Part shown: piece after piece, positions 25,176 through 26,399 of the stretch
How positions within the stretch are numbered: position 1 is the stretch's first letter
Layout: each line of letters starts with the position of its first letter
Source: Burkholderiales bacterium
GTDB lineage: Bacteria > Pseudomonadota > Gammaproteobacteria > Burkholderiales > JAEUMW01
Direction: 5' to 3'
Assembly (NCBI GenBank): GCA_016791285.1
Contig: JAEUMX010000484.1
Coordinates: 1-26,399, forward strand
Length of the DNA: 26,399 nt
Position numbers and translations under genes: made by a program
Notes under the pieces: generated by a model
Databases searched by the model: none
What the model was told of the DNA's origin: nothing
Seen by the model: only the letters and a program-made list of their open reading frames with translations

Positions 25176-25456
25176 TCGTTGCCCAGGTAAGGGGTTCGGG
25201 GATGGGTCGCAATCGACCCGCCGCTGCGAAAGGACCGAGCGAGGAGGGTAGCGCGTGGCCATCGCTTCTTCTTGCTCGTTGTCGCGCTGCCGGCTTGCAC
25301 CGGCATTCTAGGCGACATCCCTGCAATTGACGATAATAGCGCGGCGGGGACCTATGCGCATCCCCGGCACGGGGCGGGCTGCCGGCGCTGGCCGGGTCCG
25401 CTCGATGCGTTTTCGCTCCGCGCGCGGATGTTTCTTTCCACGATCATGACAGCAGG
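25176..25456. promoter_or_regulatory. Divergent promoter region between hpnH and squalene synthase
   Basis: About 280 bases lie between the two divergent starts and must hold promoters for both genes. I see TTGACG at 25327-25332 on the plus strand, but no well-spaced -10 box. An imperfect sigma-54-like element for hpnH at 25209-25223 (CGGCGGGTCGATTGC on the minus strand) keeps GG and GC but not the full consensus. No coding frame is convincing. Confidence 0.4.
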
Positions 25457-26399
25457 ATGCTCCCGGTGGCGCGTGGCAAAGCTGATTCCAGGGAACCGGC
25501 TGGCCGGTCACACCCCCTCGCCTTGCCTCTCGTGATCGCCGATACCCTGGCAACATCCGCCGTCGCCCCCCAGAGCGAAGTGCCCGAAGCGTCGGACACC
25601 GCGTTCCAGGCACGCATGCTGGACGGCGTGTCGCGGACGTTCGCGCTCACCATCCCGCAGTTGCCGCCCGACCTGCATCCGGTGGTGAGCAACGCGTACC
25701 TGCTCTGCCGCATCATCGACACGATCGAGGACGAACCGGCTCTCGACCCGTCGGCGAAACGCGCCTTCTCCGAACAGTTCGTGCGGGCCGTCGGCGGCGA
25801 CGAGCCGGCGGAGAACTTCGCCGCCGCGCTCTCGCCGCTGCTGTCCGAGTCCACGCTCGCCACCGAGCGCGAGCTGGTCCACGAAACGCCGCGTGTGCTC
25901 TCGATCACGCACCGGTTCACGCCCGCCCAGCGCGATGCGCTGGCCACCTGCGTGCGGATCATGGGCGCGGGCATGGTGCAGTTCCAGGAGCAGAAGAATG
26001 CCCGCGGCCTGGAAAGCCTCGCGGCCATGGACCGCTATTGCTATCACGTGGCGGGGGTGGTGGGCGAGATGCTGACCCGGCTGTTCTGCGAGCATTCCGG
26101 CGCCATCGCGCGTCATCGCAGCCGGCTGATGCCCTTGTCGGTGTCCTTCGGCCAGGGCCTGCAGATGACCAATATCCTGAAGGACGTCTGGGCCGACCTC
26201 GAGCGCGGCGCCTGCTGGCTGCCGAGAAGCGTGTTCGAGCAGGCCGGGTTCGACCTCGGGAACCTTGCTCCGAATGCGTATAATGCCGCGTTTGGCCGCG
26301 GACTCACGTCTCTCGTCGCGATCGCGCACGGCCATCTGCGCAACGCCGTGCGCTACACGCTGCTGATCCCGCGTGAGGAGACAGGTATTCGCAATTTCT
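25457..26399 (+). CDS. Squalene synthase of the single-enzyme (FDFT) type, C-terminus cut by the right edge
   Basis: Squalene synthase joins two farnesyl diphosphates and reduces the product to squalene, the precursor of hopanoids. Conserved sequence begins near 25616 with MLDGVSRTFALTIPQLP. The first Asp-rich motif DTIED follows in CRIIDTIEDEP, then YCYHVAGVVGEMLT, and the second motif in TNILKDVWADLERG. This resembles the eukaryote-like single-gene synthase also found in Methylococcus, rather than the HpnC/HpnD pair. About 314 codons are present with no stop before the edge. The start is unsure: ATG 25457 (AGCAGG directly before it), GTG 25532 and ATG 25616 are all in frame. It is the only plus-strand gene seen and is divergent from hpnH. 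Confidence 0.88.
   Translation, partial: MLPVARGKADSREPAGRSHPLALPLVIADTLATSAVAPQSEVPEASDTAFQARMLDGVSRTFALTIPQLPPDLHPVVSNAYLLCRIIDTIEDEPALDPSAKRAFSEQFVRAVGGDEPAENFAAALSPLLSESTLATERELVHETPRVLSITHRFTPAQRDALATCVRIMGAGMVQFQEQKNARGLESLAAMDRYCYHVAGVVGEMLTRLFCEHSGAIARHRSRLMPLSVSFGQGLQMTNILKDVWADLERGACWLPRSVFEQAGFDLGNLAPNAYNAAFGRGLTSLVAIAHGHLRNAVRYTLLIPREETGIRNF

Noticed and set aside
25209..25223. Sigma-54 promoter for hpnH
   Set aside because: Only GG, C and TTGC are kept, three of the six -24 bases differ, and the leader would be very short, unlike the two exact sites elsewhere.

Overview
The window reads as chromosomal DNA of a GC-rich Gram-negative bacterium, most likely a betaproteobacterium. 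The clues are a type IV pilin starting [14 protein letters not shown], a complete TctCBA tricarboxylate-type transporter with a Bug-family binding protein, a NAD-linked formate dehydrogenase, sucCD, and hopanoid genes. The taxonomic call is inference from gene content and protein style. Every recognised gene but one lies on the minus strand, so the biological order runs from high to low coordinates. I saw no rRNA, tRNA, CRISPR, insertion sequence or phage genes.

Right edge (about 24.0-26.4 kb): hpnH, a radical-SAM adenosylhopene transferase, is divergent from a plus-strand squalene synthase that runs off the window. Together they point to hopanoid membrane lipids. Next on the minus strand is sucC-sucD (succinyl-CoA synthetase), closed by a perfect 11-bp hairpin at 21813-21839.

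Centre (about 8.5-21.7 kb): ten co-directional genes with gaps of 13-116 bp, in the order fdhB-fdhA-fhs-terC family-usp-tctC-tctB-tctA-cytidylate-kinase-like/BON-frc. The frc product carries the signatures of formyl-CoA:oxalate CoA-transferase. FdhAB oxidises formate to CO2 with NAD+, Fhs loads formate onto tetrahydrofolate, and the Tct system probably imports a small carboxylate. I infer an oxalate/formate (C1) module; oxalyl-CoA decarboxylase is not in the window. Upstream of fdhB is an unusually complete sigma-54 control region: an exact -24/-12 element, an exact IHF consensus, and a 9-bp direct repeat at a 20-bp period that could be an activator site.

Left part (about 0.4-8.3 kb): a signalling and pilus region. 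In transcription order it holds a PP2C phosphatase, a two-FHA protein, a metallo-beta-lactamase-fold phosphodiesterase-like protein, a GspE/PilB-type secretion ATPase with an N-terminal GAF domain, a GAF/HD-GYP protein with a large insertion, and the major pilin pilA. pilA has its own exact sigma-54 promoter and a strong intrinsic terminator. The layout suggests pilus activity tied to nucleotide second messengers and protein phosphorylation, though no kinase gene is visible. A fragment of an unrecognised membrane-anchored protein lies at the left edge.
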